NCBI GenBank assembly: GCA_035543875.1
Contig: DATKIY010000226.1
Location: 1 to 40,057, forward strand
Direction of reading: 5' to 3'
Length of the DNA: 40,057 bases
Source: DATKIY01 sp035543875
GTDB taxonomy: Bacteria > Actinomycetota > Actinomycetes > JAHEKZ01
Shown: positions 22,999 to 31,913 of the stretch, one piece after another
Layout of the letters: each line of letters opens with the position of its first letter
How positions within the stretch are numbered: position 1 is the first letter of the stretch
Made by a program: the position numbers and the translations under genes
The notes under the pieces: model-generated
Database searches by the model: none
Seen by the model: the letters and a program-made list of their open reading frames with translations, nothing else
What the model was told of the DNA's origin: nothing

Positions 22999-25605
22999 GT
23001 GGCCAACGAAGCCGGTGTGACCAATGACGTGCAGGTGATGAACCAAGACGAGCGGCAAGCTCCGACGCTGGCACAGATCAGACGGGCGTTGCGGCGCGCG
23101 AAAGCCGGAAAGTCATTGGATCTCCGCGAGGCGACAACGTTGCTCCACGCACGTGATGAGGAGTTTGACGAGCTGCTGGATGTGGCCAGCGCTGTCCGTG
23201 ATCGCGGTTTGTTCGATGCCGGTCTGTCTGGTCTCATCACGTATTCACGCAAGGTGTTTGTCCCTCTGACACAACTGTGCCGGGATCGTTGTCACTACTG
23301 CACCTTTGTCAAGGCACCGGCCGAAGTTCCCGAACCTTTTCTGTTGCCCAGCCAGGTGCTGGAGATAGCAGCCCGGGGCGCGGAACTCGAATGCAAGGAA
23401 GCCCTCTTCACCTTGGGCGACCGGCCGGAGTCTCGCTGGCCGCAGGCTAGGCAGTGGTTGGCCGAGCGTGGATACGAGTCAACCTTGGACTACCTACGCG
23501 CAATGGCTGTCCTGGTTTTGGAGGAGACGGGACTGCTGCCACACCTCAACCCTGGGGTGATGAGCTGGTCCGAAATGCAGCGGCTCCGACCGGTCGCACC
23601 GTCTGCCGGCCTGATGTTGGAAACGGCCAGCGATCGGCTGTGGCGCACGCTCGGCCAACCGCACTTCGGTTCAGTCGACAAGGAGCCGGCTGTCCGGCTG
23701 CGGGTGCTGCAGGACGCGGGCAGACTGTCGATCCCTTTCACCACTGGGATTCTCGTCGGCATTGGTGAGACTCGGGTCGAGCGAGTTGAGGCGCTTCTGG
23801 CGATCCGCAAGATCGCCAACGAGTTTGGTCACATCCAAGAAGTCATCGTGCAGAACTTCCGGGCCAAACCCGACACCGTTATGCGCGGAGCGAACGAGCC
23901 ATCCTTCGATGAGTTTCGCGCGACCGTCGCGGTCGCTCGGTTACTCCTCGGACCAGGGATGCGGATCCAGGTGCCGCCCAACCTGTCCGACAGTTCGTTG
24001 CTTGGCGGACTGGTTCACGCGGGTATCGACGACTGGGGCGGCGTGAGCCCACTGACACCAGATCACGTTAACCCGGAGCGCCCGTGGCCCCAGCTGGAAA
24101 CGTTGGCCAAGGTCACGACCGATTCAGGCTTCTCGTTGGCTGAACGCTTGACCGCGCATCCGAGGTACCTGCGACGCACCCAGACCTGGGTAGACCCTCG
24201 GGTGCAACCACACGTTGCTTCACTCGTGACTGCGCGGGGCTTGGCACGAGAAGGGACACGCCCGCACGGGCAGCCTTGGCAAGAACCCGATGCGTCGTGG
24301 GCGAGTAGTGGCCGCACCGACCTTCACGAAGCTGTCGACCGGGCTGGCCGCTTACTCCCCCAGAGGTCGGACACGCATGAGGCGTTCGGGAACTGGGATG
24401 ACGTTCGGCGCAACGCTCGAGACGTCCGTCCGTCACGACTCGAAAGTGACCTCGCAGCCGCGATGCGCGTGGCGAGCACCGATCCGGCTGCATTGTTGGA
24501 GCCAGAGTACGAGTCGCTGGCTCTCGCGTTGCTCCATGCCGACGGCGAAGGGCTGGACGCCGTGACTCGTCTGGCTGATGAAATCCGCCGGGACACGGTG
24601 GGCGACGAGGTGACGTTTGTCGTCAATCGCAATATCAATTTCACCAACGTTTGTTACACCGGCTGCCGATTCTGCGCTTTTGCTCAGCGCAAATCAGATC
24701 CCGATGCCTACACCTTGTCTGTCGACGAAGTGGCCAGGCGAGCGACGGAAGCCTGGGCTGTCGGTGCGACCGAGGTCTGCATGCAAGGCGGGATTGACCC
24801 AGCTCTTCCCGGCACGGCGTACGCAGACCTGGTACTAGCCGTCAAAGCGGCAGTTCCTGACATGCATGTCCACGCGTTTAGCCCGATGGAAATCGTCAAC
24901 GGAGCATCACGCAGTGGAGTGTCCATCGACGACTTCCTAGCGTCACTGCAAGCAGTGGGGCTCGACACGCTGCCGGGTACCGCTGCCGAAATCCTCGATG
25001 ACGACATTCGATGGATCTTGACGAAAGGCAAGTTGCCGACGTCGTCCTGGGTTGAGGTTGTGACCGCCGCGCATCAGCGTGGAATCCGAACGAGCAGCAC
25101 GATGATGTTCGGGCATGTCGATCAGCCTCGGCACTGGCTTCAACACTTTCGGGTGCTGGCCGCGATTCAAGATGAAACCGGTGGCTTTACCGAGTTCGTT
25201 CCGCTTCCCTTCGTCCACCATTCGGCGCCGCTGTACTTGGCCGGCGCTTCTCGCCCTGGCCCCACGACGAGGGAAAACCGGATCGTGCCTGCGGCTGCGA
25301 GGTTGCTGTTGCACACCAGGATTGACCACATCCAAGCGTCGTGGGTCAAGCTTGGAGCCGACGGCTGTCGGCAACTGCTGGTCGAAGGCGCCAATGACCT
25401 GGGCGGGACCTTGATGGAAGAGACGATCAGCCGCATGGCAGGCAGTCAGCATGGGTCGTCGATGTCGGTCACCGACTTGGCTGGGATAGCCGAGTCGCTG
25501 GGTCGCCCGGCTCGAATGCGCACCACGACCTATGGCGTGGTCGACCCTGAGCGGTTCCGCGTCGCGCAAGCCGAGGACGGGGTGCTAGCGGCTAAGGCGC
25601 AGTAG
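22999..25605 (+). CDS. fbiC: FbiC: 7,8-didemethyl-8-hydroxy-5-deazariboflavin (Fo) synthase
   Basis: An 868-residue bifunctional radical-SAM enzyme that joins tyrosine and a flavin precursor to make Fo, the chromophore of F420. The N-terminal half is CofG-like with the cluster-binding CRDRCHYC (about residue 94); the C-terminal half is CofH-like with CYTGCRFC (about residue 553). Both CxxxCxxC motifs are intact. Other family signatures are SYSRK-like TYSRKVFVPLT, VPPNLSD, NINFTNVCYTGC and PGTAAEILDD. The fused form is typical of actinobacteria, while archaea have two proteins. I chose GTG 22999, which follows TAGTGT by 7 nt; an ATG at 22975 would add 8 residues. It is near fbiA and fbiB but separated by the methyltransferase and the two-component genes. 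Confidence 0.95.
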   Translation: MANEAGVTNDVQVMNQDERQAPTLAQIRRALRRAKAGKSLDLREATTLLHARDEEFDELLDVASAVRDRGLFDAGLSGLITYSRKVFVPLTQLCRDRCHYCTFVKAPAEVPEPFLLPSQVLEIAARGAELECKEALFTLGDRPESRWPQARQWLAERGYESTLDYLRAMAVLVLEETGLLPHLNPGVMSWSEMQRLRPVAPSAGLMLETASDRLWRTLGQPHFGSVDKEPAVRLRVLQDAGRLSIPFTTGILVGIGETRVERVEALLAIRKIANEFGHIQEVIVQNFRAKPDTVMRGANEPSFDEFRATVAVARLLLGPGMRIQVPPNLSDSSLLGGLVHAGIDDWGGVSPLTPDHVNPERPWPQLETLAKVTTDSGFSLAERLTAHPRYLRRTQTWVDPRVQPHVASLVTARGLAREGTRPHGQPWQEPDASWASSGRTDLHEAVDRAGRLLPQRSDTHEAFGNWDDVRRNARDVRPSRLESDLAAAMRVASTDPAALLEPEYESLALALLHADGEGLDAVTRLADEIRRDTVGDEVTFVVNRNINFTNVCYTGCRFCAFAQRKSDPDAYTLSVDEVARRATEAWAVGATEVCMQGGIDPALPGTAYADLVLAVKAAVPDMHVHAFSPMEIVNGASRSGVSIDDFLASLQAVGLDTLPGTAAEILDDDIRWILTKGKLPTSSWVEVVTAAHQRGIRTSSTMMFGHVDQPRHWLQHFRVLAAIQDETGGFTEFVPLPFVHHSAPLYLAGASRPGPTTRENRIVPAAARLLLHTRIDHIQASWVKLGADGCRQLLVEGANDLGGTLMEETISRMAGSQHGSSMSVTDLAGIAESLGRPARMRTTTYGVVDPERFRVAQAEDGVLAAKAQ

Positions 25606-25755
25606 GTCTTTTCAGCTGGTGCGATCAGGAGGGCGGCTAGGTCAGTCGAGCAGGTATCCGACATAGACCCGCTTGACCTGCGGAAATGGCCCTCTCGCTT
25701 CGTCATCCACAGGTTCGTGACCGGAAATCGGCCAAACGGTTACCAGACGAGGGCT

Positions 25756-25785
25756 TGACTTTCAGTGAGCGACGCGCGTGTAATT
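25756..25785 (+). promoter_or_regulatory. whiB2: Promoter of whiB2 (sigma-70 type)
   Basis: TTGACT at 25756-25761 and TGTAAT at 25780-25785 are separated by 18 nt. Initiation near 25792 would leave an untranslated leader of roughly 75-80 nt before the start at 25870. Confidence 0.55.
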
Positions 25786-25869
25786 CCACGCATGTCGTTC
25801 AGCCTGGACGCGGCAACAGCCGCACCCCGGGGAAGGACAGGGGACGCGCAAGGGTCGAGGAGGAGCGCG

Positions 25870-26139
25870 GTGAACGAGGTAATGAGCGAGACGTGCGAGG
25901 TCGTGCCGACCGACGAGGAAGAGCTCGGCTGGCAGGAAAGGGCGCTGTGTGCCCAGACCGATCCGGAGGCATTTTTCCCTGAAAAGGGCGGATCCACCCG
26001 AGAAGCCAAGAAAGTCTGTCTCTCGTGCGATGTACGTGGTGACTGCCTGGAGTACGCACTGGGCCACGACGAGCGCTTCGGCATCTGGGGCGGTCTGTCA
26101 GAGCGTGAGCGCCGTCGACTGAAGAAAGAAGCGGTCTAG
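25870..26139 (+). CDS. whiB2: WhiB-family Fe-S transcriptional regulator, WhiB2/WhmD type
   Basis: An 89-residue iron-sulfur regulator. The four cluster Cys are in ALCAQTD, and in CLSCDVRGDC (C-x2-C-x5-C). FFPEKGGSTREAKKVC and the GIWGG turn followed by LSERERRRLKK match mycobacterial WhiB2/WhmD almost residue for residue. Relatives act with the principal sigma factor and control septation and, in streptomycetes, sporulation (WhiB). I chose GTG 25870 because GAGGAGGAG lies about 6 nt upstream and the length matches WhiB2; the open frame extends 35 codons further upstream through the leader. Its place beside fbiA/fbiC and the metallopeptidase/DUF3499 block is conserved in M. tuberculosis (Rv3260c). 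Confidence 0.95.
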   Translation: MNEVMSETCEVVPTDEEELGWQERALCAQTDPEAFFPEKGGSTREAKKVCLSCDVRGDCLEYALGHDERFGIWGGLSERERRRLKKEAV

Positions 26140-26176
26140 CGCAGGGTTCTGTCCCGGTGCTAAGCCCGTGGCCAGT

Positions 26177-26189
26177 CCCCGGTTCGGGG
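26177..26189. terminator. Small GC hairpin after whiB2
   Basis: CCCCG-GTT-CGGGG can form a 5-bp stem with a 3-nt loop, 37 nt after the whiB2 stop. There is no U-run after it, so a role as terminator is only tentative. Confidence 0.25.
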
Positions 26190-26237
26190 CGTATGAGGTG
26201 AGCGTGTCGCGCCGCGTAGGGTGGGGCGCCGCCCGCC

Positions 26238-29200
26238 ATGAACCTTCCAAACGACGAACTCGACGCGGATCGCCGCGCGGTGCCCGACGACGACGTCGCG
26301 CACCCTTTTGCCAACCCTTCGGCTGATGAGCCTGCGCCTGGCCGGGTCCTCGCCGTGCTGGTGTGTCACAACGGTGAGCAGTTCGTCCCCCGTGCCTTGC
26401 GCGCACTCGCTGCCCTAGACACCAAGCCGGACTGGCTCGTCGCCGTCGATGTCGGTTCTGAAGACGACACGCTCGCCCTTCTCCAGGTCGCGGGGAGCCC
26501 GGTCAACGAGATTCTTCGGGTGCCGGAAGGGACCGGATTCTCGCTGGCTGTGCACGCCGGGATCGATGCCTCTGGAGCAAGCGACTGGGTGTGGGTTCTG
26601 CACGATGACAGTGCACCCGAGCCACGCGCGCTTGGGGAGTTGCTCAGCGCAGCCGATGGACAGGCTTCGGTCGGCGTCGTTGGTCCCAAGGTGTTGGGCT
26701 GGGACGAGCCACGACGGTTGCTTGAGGTCGGCATCTCCATCAGTCGGTCAGGTCGTCGACACACCGGTCTTGAAGACGGTGAGCAGGACCAGGGGCAGCA
26801 CGACGGGCAGCGGGATGTACTTGCTGTCGGAAGCGCTGGCGCGCTGATTCGGCGCGAGGTCTGGGATCGACTAGGCGGTTTCGACAAAAGTATTCGGCTC
26901 TTCCGCGACGACGTCGATTTCGGCTGGCGAGCCAACCTGGCCGGCTATCGCGTGGTCGTTGCCACCGACGCCGTGATTCATCATGCCGAGGCCGCGGCGC
27001 ACGGTAGGCGGCGCGGACTTCGTCGAATCCACCGAGACGACCGAACCAGTGCGCTCTACGTTCTACTGGTCAACAGCACCGTGTGGACGTTATGGATGCG
27101 ATGGCTCTGGTTGGTCTTCGTGTCGCTGGTTCGGGCGCTGGGCTTCCTGGTCGGCAAGTCACCGCAGGAAGCAGCCGGTGAGATGAGTGCCATCGGCCAG
27201 GCCCTGTTCCGCCCCCGACCTATTCGACGCGGACGTCGTTCACGTCGTCGTCGCCGTGAAGTGCCGCAGCGCTCGCTGCGCCGACTGTTCCCCCCGCCGG
27301 GGCAACAGCTTCGGCAAACCGCAGAAACGTTCGCAAGTTCGCTGACCGTCACCGAGGAAGTCGAGCCGTCGTCGGCCCTCGAAAGCGGCTCGACCGACGA
27401 AGACCTGGACGTTTTCGCCACCACGGGCTCGGGTCGCATTCGTCGGTTGGTCCGTCGTCCGGGCTCACTGCTCTTCATCACCTTGGTCACGCTCGGTCTC
27501 GTCGCTTGGCGAGGGTTGTACCGAGGCGGCGTCCTTCACGGCGGCGCGCTACTCCCAGTGCCGAACGGCGCGTCGGACCTCTGGTCGACCTACTTGGCAT
27601 CGTGGCATCCGATATCAGCTGGGAGCCCGGTGGTAGCGCCACCTTCGTTGGCTGTGTTTGGCGGCTTCGCCACGCTCGTGTTTGGCAAGGCCACGTGGGT
27701 AGTCCCAATAATCATGGTGGTTGGTCCTGCGTTGGCGGGGTTGGTTGCTTACTGGCTGCTGACAACTCTTGCTGTGTCGACCCGACTTCGCCTTTGGGCG
27801 GCGGTTGCCTATGCACTGAACCCCGCGCTGCTTGCGGCCATCATGCAGGGGCGATGGTCCACCGTTGTGGTGGCAGTTGTCCTTCCGCTGTTGGCCTTTG
27901 CCACCGTCCGCGCTTGCGGTGTTCATGGACGCGAACCTTCGGGAAGGGCAGCGGCAGCTTCCGCATTGCTGCTGTCGATCGCGGTGGCAGTGGCGCCTGT
28001 GATGTTGCTCCCGCTGGAGCTGATCGGTGTCATCGCGGTTCTACGTTTGGCGTCGGCGCACCGCGCACGGCTGCGGTTGACCGCTGCATTGCTTGCTCCT
28101 GTTGTGTTGCTTCTGCCGTGGGTTCCGCAGGTGTTGAGCGACCCAGCATTGCTCTTGCTCGAGCCCGGTGTTCCGTTGTCGGATAACCCTGCGCCGCCAT
28201 GGCATGTGCTGTTGTTGAACCCCGGCGGACTAGCCGCTCTTCCGCTGGTGCTTGGTGTTGGGATCGTTGTCGCTGGCGTTGCAGCAACTGTCCGTGCCAG
28301 CGACGTGCGGGCCATCCGTTACTCCATTGGTTTCGCCATGGTGGGCTTGGCCTGGGCGTTGGTCATCACATCCATCAGCATCACCCCAGGTTTTAGTGCC
28401 GTGCCGGTGGCGCCGTGGGCGGGCCCGCCGCTCGTGTTAGCGGCTGCGGGGTTGATCGCAGCTGCCGCTATCGCCGCGCGGTCTAGCCGGCGTCGCTTGG
28501 AATCTCGCGCGCTGTCGTGGCGGCAACCGGCTCTAGCGTTAGTCACTGGCGTTGCAGTGATCCTGCCGATCTTCACGGCGGTTTGGTGGATCGAGTCAGG
28601 TTCGTCTGGTGTCTTGTACCGGGGGGTTGCAAACCCGATGCCGGCATTCGTGCGTGCGCAGTCAGAGCTGCCAACCCAGATCCGCACGCTGGTCCTTGAG
28701 CCGAGCAGCGGTCGGTTGACCTACACGTTGCTCAGGCGGCAGGACTCCCAGTTCGGCGACGTCGAGATTTCGCCGCCAGCTGCGAAACTCAGTGATTTGG
28801 ACGCCGTGGTCGCTGACCTGGCCAGTGGTCGTGGGAGCGCGCCCGTGGACCAGCTCGCGCAGTACGCAGTTCAGTACATCCTTGCGGTCCCTCCGGTGGA
28901 TCCCGCCCTTGAAGTCGCATTGGACTCAGCTCCCGGTCTCCTGCGCGTGGCAAACCCCGGTGAGTCATCTCTGTGGCGACTGCAGCGACCCACCGGTCGA
29001 CTACGCGTGCGGGACTCCGACCGGACGAGCGCCGTTCTCCCGTCAGGAACGGTCGACGCGCAGGTGCCGTTGCCGGCGGGCACTTCCGACCGGCTGTTGG
29101 AGTTGGCCGAGTTGGCTGACTCGGGCTGGACCGCCAGTGCAAACGGCGAGGAACTGGGCAAGCAAAGTGTGGCCGGTTGGTCGCAAGGCTTCGTGGCCAC

Positions 29201-29339
29201 TGCGGCGCCCGACACAGTGGTGATCGAGCACTCCAACCGAGGGCGGTCAGTGATGTTCCTCGTGCAGCTGCTCGCCTTCGTTGTTGCGGTGGTGATGGCA
29301 CTTCCCAGTCGACGCCGTAAGCAAGAGGTGGTCGTATGA
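26238..29339 (+). CDS. Large membrane-bound family 2 glycosyltransferase
   Basis: A 1033-residue protein. Residues about 30-270 are a GT-A family 2 glycosyltransferase: VLVCHNGEQFVPRALRAL, the acidic VAVDVGSEDDT, the metal-binding WVLHDDSAPEP, GPKVLGWDEPRRL, and the acceptor-side motif IRLFRDDVDFGWRANLAGY. Helices follow (about 275-310), then a very Arg-rich strip (RRGRRSRRRRREV, about 325-345) and an acidic linker. The second half has about ten further helices, a probable extracellular domain (about 795-1010) and a final helix with a basic tail. It resembles actinobacterial GT2 proteins that sit beside whiB and DUF5719. The sugar and acceptor are unknown; wall glycan synthesis is inference. 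It ends in an ATGA overlap with the next gene. Confidence 0.88.
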   Translation: MNLPNDELDADRRAVPDDDVAHPFANPSADEPAPGRVLAVLVCHNGEQFVPRALRALAALDTKPDWLVAVDVGSEDDTLALLQVAGSPVNEILRVPEGTGFSLAVHAGIDASGASDWVWVLHDDSAPEPRALGELLSAADGQASVGVVGPKVLGWDEPRRLLEVGISISRSGRRHTGLEDGEQDQGQHDGQRDVLAVGSAGALIRREVWDRLGGFDKSIRLFRDDVDFGWRANLAGYRVVVATDAVIHHAEAAAHGRRRGLRRIHRDDRTSALYVLLVNSTVWTLWMRWLWLVFVSLVRALGFLVGKSPQEAAGEMSAIGQALFRPRPIRRGRRSRRRRREVPQRSLRRLFPPPGQQLRQTAETFASSLTVTEEVEPSSALESGSTDEDLDVFATTGSGRIRRLVRRPGSLLFITLVTLGLVAWRGLYRGGVLHGGALLPVPNGASDLWSTYLASWHPISAGSPVVAPPSLAVFGGFATLVFGKATWVVPIIMVVGPALAGLVAYWLLTTLAVSTRLRLWAAVAYALNPALLAAIMQGRWSTVVVAVVLPLLAFATVRACGVHGREPSGRAAAASALLLSIAVAVAPVMLLPLELIGVIAVLRLASAHRARLRLTAALLAPVVLLLPWVPQVLSDPALLLLEPGVPLSDNPAPPWHVLLLNPGGLAALPLVLGVGIVVAGVAATVRASDVRAIRYSIGFAMVGLAWALVITSISITPGFSAVPVAPWAGPPLVLAAAGLIAAAAIAARSSRRRLESRALSWRQPALALVTGVAVILPIFTAVWWIESGSSGVLYRGVANPMPAFVRAQSELPTQIRTLVLEPSSGRLTYTLLRRQDSQFGDVEISPPAAKLSDLDAVVADLASGRGSAPVDQLAQYAVQYILAVPPVDPALEVALDSAPGLLRVANPGESSLWRLQRPTGRLRVRDSDRTSAVLPSGTVDAQVPLPAGTSDRLLELAELADSGWTASANGEELGKQSVAGWSQGFVATAAPDTVVIEHSNRGRSVMFLVQLLAFVVAVVMALPSRRRKQEVVV

Positions 29340-30889
29340 GCGACCGAGAGACATCTGCCGGCGGCCCGACTCCGCCACGGTCGAACATGTCGTGGCTGCG
29401 GCGACCGATGACTCACCTATTGCTTGTGGTGGCCGTTCTCGTTGGCGCTGGCGCACTAGCGACTGTCCTTGCTCCTTCGGTTCGCGGGCCCGAGGCAGCA
29501 GCGACCTCTCAGGTGCCCGTGAGCGAGACGCTCGTCGCGTGTCCCGGCCTGCGTTCGCGTGAAGGTTTTACCGAGTCGACCGTCGCGGCTGCAACGCCGC
29601 CGCAGGTCAGTGGAGTCGATGCCGGCGAGGCCGGAACGGGTGTCGTGCGCACGCTTACTAAGGACCCATCAGACGACAAGACACTGATCCAGCTCTCGGC
29701 GCCGGGCGACCGAGGCGCATACACCGGACGCAATGGCGAACGCGACTCGGTGACCGGCTCGGCGCAAGGATCACTAGCGCCGGGATTCTCCGTGACGCAG
29801 ACCGAGCGGACGGTCGACGGTCCTGGCCGCGGCCTCGCCGGTACGCAGTGTCTGCCGACGAGCAACGACTTTTGGTTTGTGGGTGCGGCATCCGGAGTCG
29901 GCCAGGGAGCGGTGCTGGTGCTGACGAACCCAGAAGATGCGATCGCGACCGTCGATGTTGACGTGTTTGGGCGCAGGGGACCGGTTGATGCGCCAGGAGC
30001 GCGAGGCATCGAGGTGCCAGCGCGCAAGAGCGTAGACATCAGACTCGACCAGGTGGCTCCTGGCCAAGCCGTTACGGCGTTGAATGTTCAGGTCCGCGTT
30101 GGTCGCTTGTCCGCAGCGGTTACCGAGACCGATGTATTTGGCCGAGAGCCGCGCGGAACCGACTGGATTCCTGGGGCAGAGCCGCCTTCGACCGAACTCG
30201 TCGTTCCTGGAGTGCCCGCAACAACGCAGGGTCGTGATTCCTCAGTCCGGCTCGACGTCGTCGCCCCCGGAGAAGCCGCGGTGGCATCGATTCGTCTGAT
30301 CACCCCCGAGGGAACGTTCGCGCCGCAGGGTGCCGATGTGATCGACGTGCCTGCTGGAGGCATCAAGTCCGTCGACCTTACGGACGCACTTCGCGGCGAT
30401 ACGGCAGCCATCGAGGTGACGTCTGACGTGCCCGTGACAGCCGGGGCGAGGGTCTTCCTCAATCAGCCCGGACTTTTCGGCGACCTGATGTTTCTCGCGG
30501 CGAGCCCGCCGCTTGGCGCACCAGCTGTAGTGCCTGACAACCGGATCACCAAAGACCTCGCGACGCGACTGCTACTCACCGCACCCGTGGGTGACGCAAC
30601 CGTGGACGTGTCGGCATTTGCTGGCGACCAGCAGATCCCGATCGATCAGGTGGACCTCGCCGGTGGAACCTCGTCGACCCTGAATATTCGTCCACCGCGC
30701 GGTCTCAAACGTTTTGGCCTCGTCGTGACACCAGAGACCGGGTCATCTGTCGTGTACGGCGTTCGCATGCTCGATGAAGAAGGGCCGCGCGGACCACTCG
30801 TCACCTCGTTCCCGCTGCGAACTGCGCGGCTGCTGGCGACCGTTCCGGTCACCATCCCTGACGTGCGCGCGGGGACAGTCGACCGCTAG
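29336..30889 (+). CDS. DUF5719 family membrane-anchored extracellular protein
   Basis: A 517-residue protein with one transmembrane helix (HLLLVVAVLVGAGALATVLA, about residues 27-46) and a large exported part made of beta-rich repeats. Two Cys lie at VACPGLR and GTQCLPT. Segments such as GAVLVLTNPEDAIATVDVDV and SVRLDVVAPGEAAVASIRL suggest paired beta-sandwich units. I recognise it as DUF5719 from its position and composition; no catalytic motif is visible. The ATG overlaps the stop of the glycosyltransferase by 4 nt, so the two are co-translated. It probably works with the extracellular part of the glycosyltransferase, but this is inference. Confidence 0.78.
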   Translation: MSDRETSAGGPTPPRSNMSWLRRPMTHLLLVVAVLVGAGALATVLAPSVRGPEAAATSQVPVSETLVACPGLRSREGFTESTVAAATPPQVSGVDAGEAGTGVVRTLTKDPSDDKTLIQLSAPGDRGAYTGRNGERDSVTGSAQGSLAPGFSVTQTERTVDGPGRGLAGTQCLPTSNDFWFVGAASGVGQGAVLVLTNPEDAIATVDVDVFGRRGPVDAPGARGIEVPARKSVDIRLDQVAPGQAVTALNVQVRVGRLSAAVTETDVFGREPRGTDWIPGAEPPSTELVVPGVPATTQGRDSSVRLDVVAPGEAAVASIRLITPEGTFAPQGADVIDVPAGGIKSVDLTDALRGDTAAIEVTSDVPVTAGARVFLNQPGLFGDLMFLAASPPLGAPAVVPDNRITKDLATRLLLTAPVGDATVDVSAFAGDQQIPIDQVDLAGGTSSTLNIRPPRGLKRFGLVVTPETGSSVVYGVRMLDEEGPRGPLVTSFPLRTARLLATVPVTIPDVRAGTVDR

Positions 30890-30893
30890 CTGC

Positions 30894-31334
30894 TCATTCG
30901 CCGTACTCGGGGTCGATGTCTTCGGGGTCGGTATCCAGCACGCGACCCATCTGCTCGGCCAGGACGTCGCGGACGAGGGCGATCAACTCGTCATGGTCCG
31001 CGCATCGCAGTTCGATCGGTCGTCGGTAGAACGTGATCAACTGCCGCGGCGGAGTCGTTCCGGGCGGTGCAAGTGTTCTCTTACTGGTCGCCGCAAGCGG
31101 TACCTCGCGTTGCTCCCAGGCGGTCAGCAGCAGCCTGTGGGGAGGGATGTCCTCAATCGCGAACTCCATGGTCTCGAGTTCGTCTGGCCACCGGAGCTCA
31201 AGCCGTTCGACCGCGCTCAAGACAACGTCGTCGAAATGGGCCGCTCGGCTGCTGGACGCTGGGACGGTCGGTGGCGCCAGCGGGCCCCGCAGACCTCTGC
31301 CATGACGATCACGACGCACCCTTGGGGAGGCCAT
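30894..31334 (-). CDS. Metallopeptidase-family (DUF1025/zincin-like) protein lacking HExxH
   Basis: A 146-residue protein of the zincin-like family found between whiB2 and DUF3499 genes in actinobacteria (Rv3259 in M. tuberculosis). Family features are the AHFDDVVLSAVERL start, RWPDELETMEFAIEDIPP, the segment PPRQLITFYRRPIELRC and the ending EDIDPEYGE. Where peptidase-active relatives carry HExxH, this protein reads VRDVLAEQMGRVLD, with neither His, so it should not bind zinc in the usual way and is probably not a protease. TAGCCT ends 6 nt before ATG 31334, so the mRNA looks leaderless. It converges on the DUF5719 gene with 4 bp between stops. Confidence 0.82.
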   Translation of the reverse strand: MASPRVRRDRHGRGLRGPLAPPTVPASSSRAAHFDDVVLSAVERLELRWPDELETMEFAIEDIPPHRLLLTAWEQREVPLAATSKRTLAPPGTTPPRQLITFYRRPIELRCADHDELIALVRDVLAEQMGRVLDTDPEDIDPEYGE

Positions 31335-31340
31335 GGGCGC

Positions 31341-31346
31341 AGGCTA
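31341..31346 (-). promoter_or_regulatory. -10 element of a likely leaderless start (metallopeptidase-like gene)
   Basis: TAGCCT on the minus strand ends 6 nt before ATG 31334, with no Shine-Dalgarno. Confidence 0.55.
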
Positions 31347-31438
31347 GCGGCGGGCGGGTCCCTGCGACACGGCAGTTAACGGAAACGACACGATGAGCCG
31401 CGTCTTCGTTAATCCGAGATTCCGACCAGTGGCGCGGG

Positions 31439-31444
31439 TACCGT
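31439..31444 (+). promoter_or_regulatory. -10 element of a possible leaderless start (DUF3499 gene)
   Basis: TACCGT ends 8 nt before GTG 31453. No Shine-Dalgarno is seen before this start. Confidence 0.4.
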
Positions 31445-31452
31445 CACGCAGC

Positions 31453-31860
31453 GTGAGTCCTATGCGGCGTTGCTCAAGAACGGCCTGTAACCGGCCAGCC
31501 ATCGCCACGCTCACCTACGTCTATGCCGACTCAACGGCCGTCTTAGGCCCGTTGGCCACGTACGCCGAACCTCACTGCTACGACCTGTGTACGGTCCACG
31601 GTGAGCGCCTCACGGCCCCTCGCGGCTGGGAAATTGTTCGGCTGGCTCCAGACCCCGATGCCCTCGGGCCAACCAGCGATGACCTAGAAGCGCTGGCTGA
31701 TGCGGTACGTGAGGCCGCACGGCCGGTTGCGCACGAGGTAGACGATGGTCACCTGCGGCCAGAACATGGCCGTCGGGGCCACTTGCGGGTGCTTCCTCCG
31801 CTCGCTGACAGCGGGTCTGACCCGGCCCCTAACGCGGTCGCCGACCCCGTGGACGCCTGA
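31453..31860 (+). CDS. DUF3499 family protein
   Basis: A 135-residue actinobacterial protein of unknown function (Rv3258c in M. tuberculosis). The conserved front is RRCSRTACNRPAIATLTYVY, then DSTAVLGPLAT, EPHCYDLCTVHGERLTAPRGWE. The Cys and His residues (C-x4-C and HC-x3-C-x2-H) look like a zinc-binding site. The C-terminal 50 residues are variable and rich in His, Pro and Asp. I chose GTG 31453 because TACCGT precedes it by 8 nt and homology starts just after; ATG 31462 is also possible, while the frame's first ATG at 31393 adds non-conserved residues. Divergent from the metallopeptidase-like gene. Confidence 0.85.
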   Translation: MSPMRRCSRTACNRPAIATLTYVYADSTAVLGPLATYAEPHCYDLCTVHGERLTAPRGWEIVRLAPDPDALGPTSDDLEALADAVREAARPVAHEVDDGHLRPEHGRRGHLRVLPPLADSGSDPAPNAVADPVDA

Positions 31861-31913
31861 CTTCCTTCGTTTTCTTCGGTTGTCGGACGCCCATGTTGTC
31901 CGTTTCATCCCTT

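Noticed and set aside
17916..25605. The F420 genes and kinase as a transferred island
   Set aside because: Base composition and codon use look like those of the neighbours, no mobile-element ends are visible, and the gene order agrees with conserved actinobacterial synteny.
26177..26189. CCCCGGTTCGGGG as the T-arm of a tRNA
   Set aside because: The loop is only three bases and no acceptor, D-arm or anticodon arm can be drawn around it.
27506..28186. 226-residue plus-strand frame rich in Cys and Trp inside the glycosyltransferase
   Set aside because: Alternative frame of codons for hydrophobic helices; no start signal.
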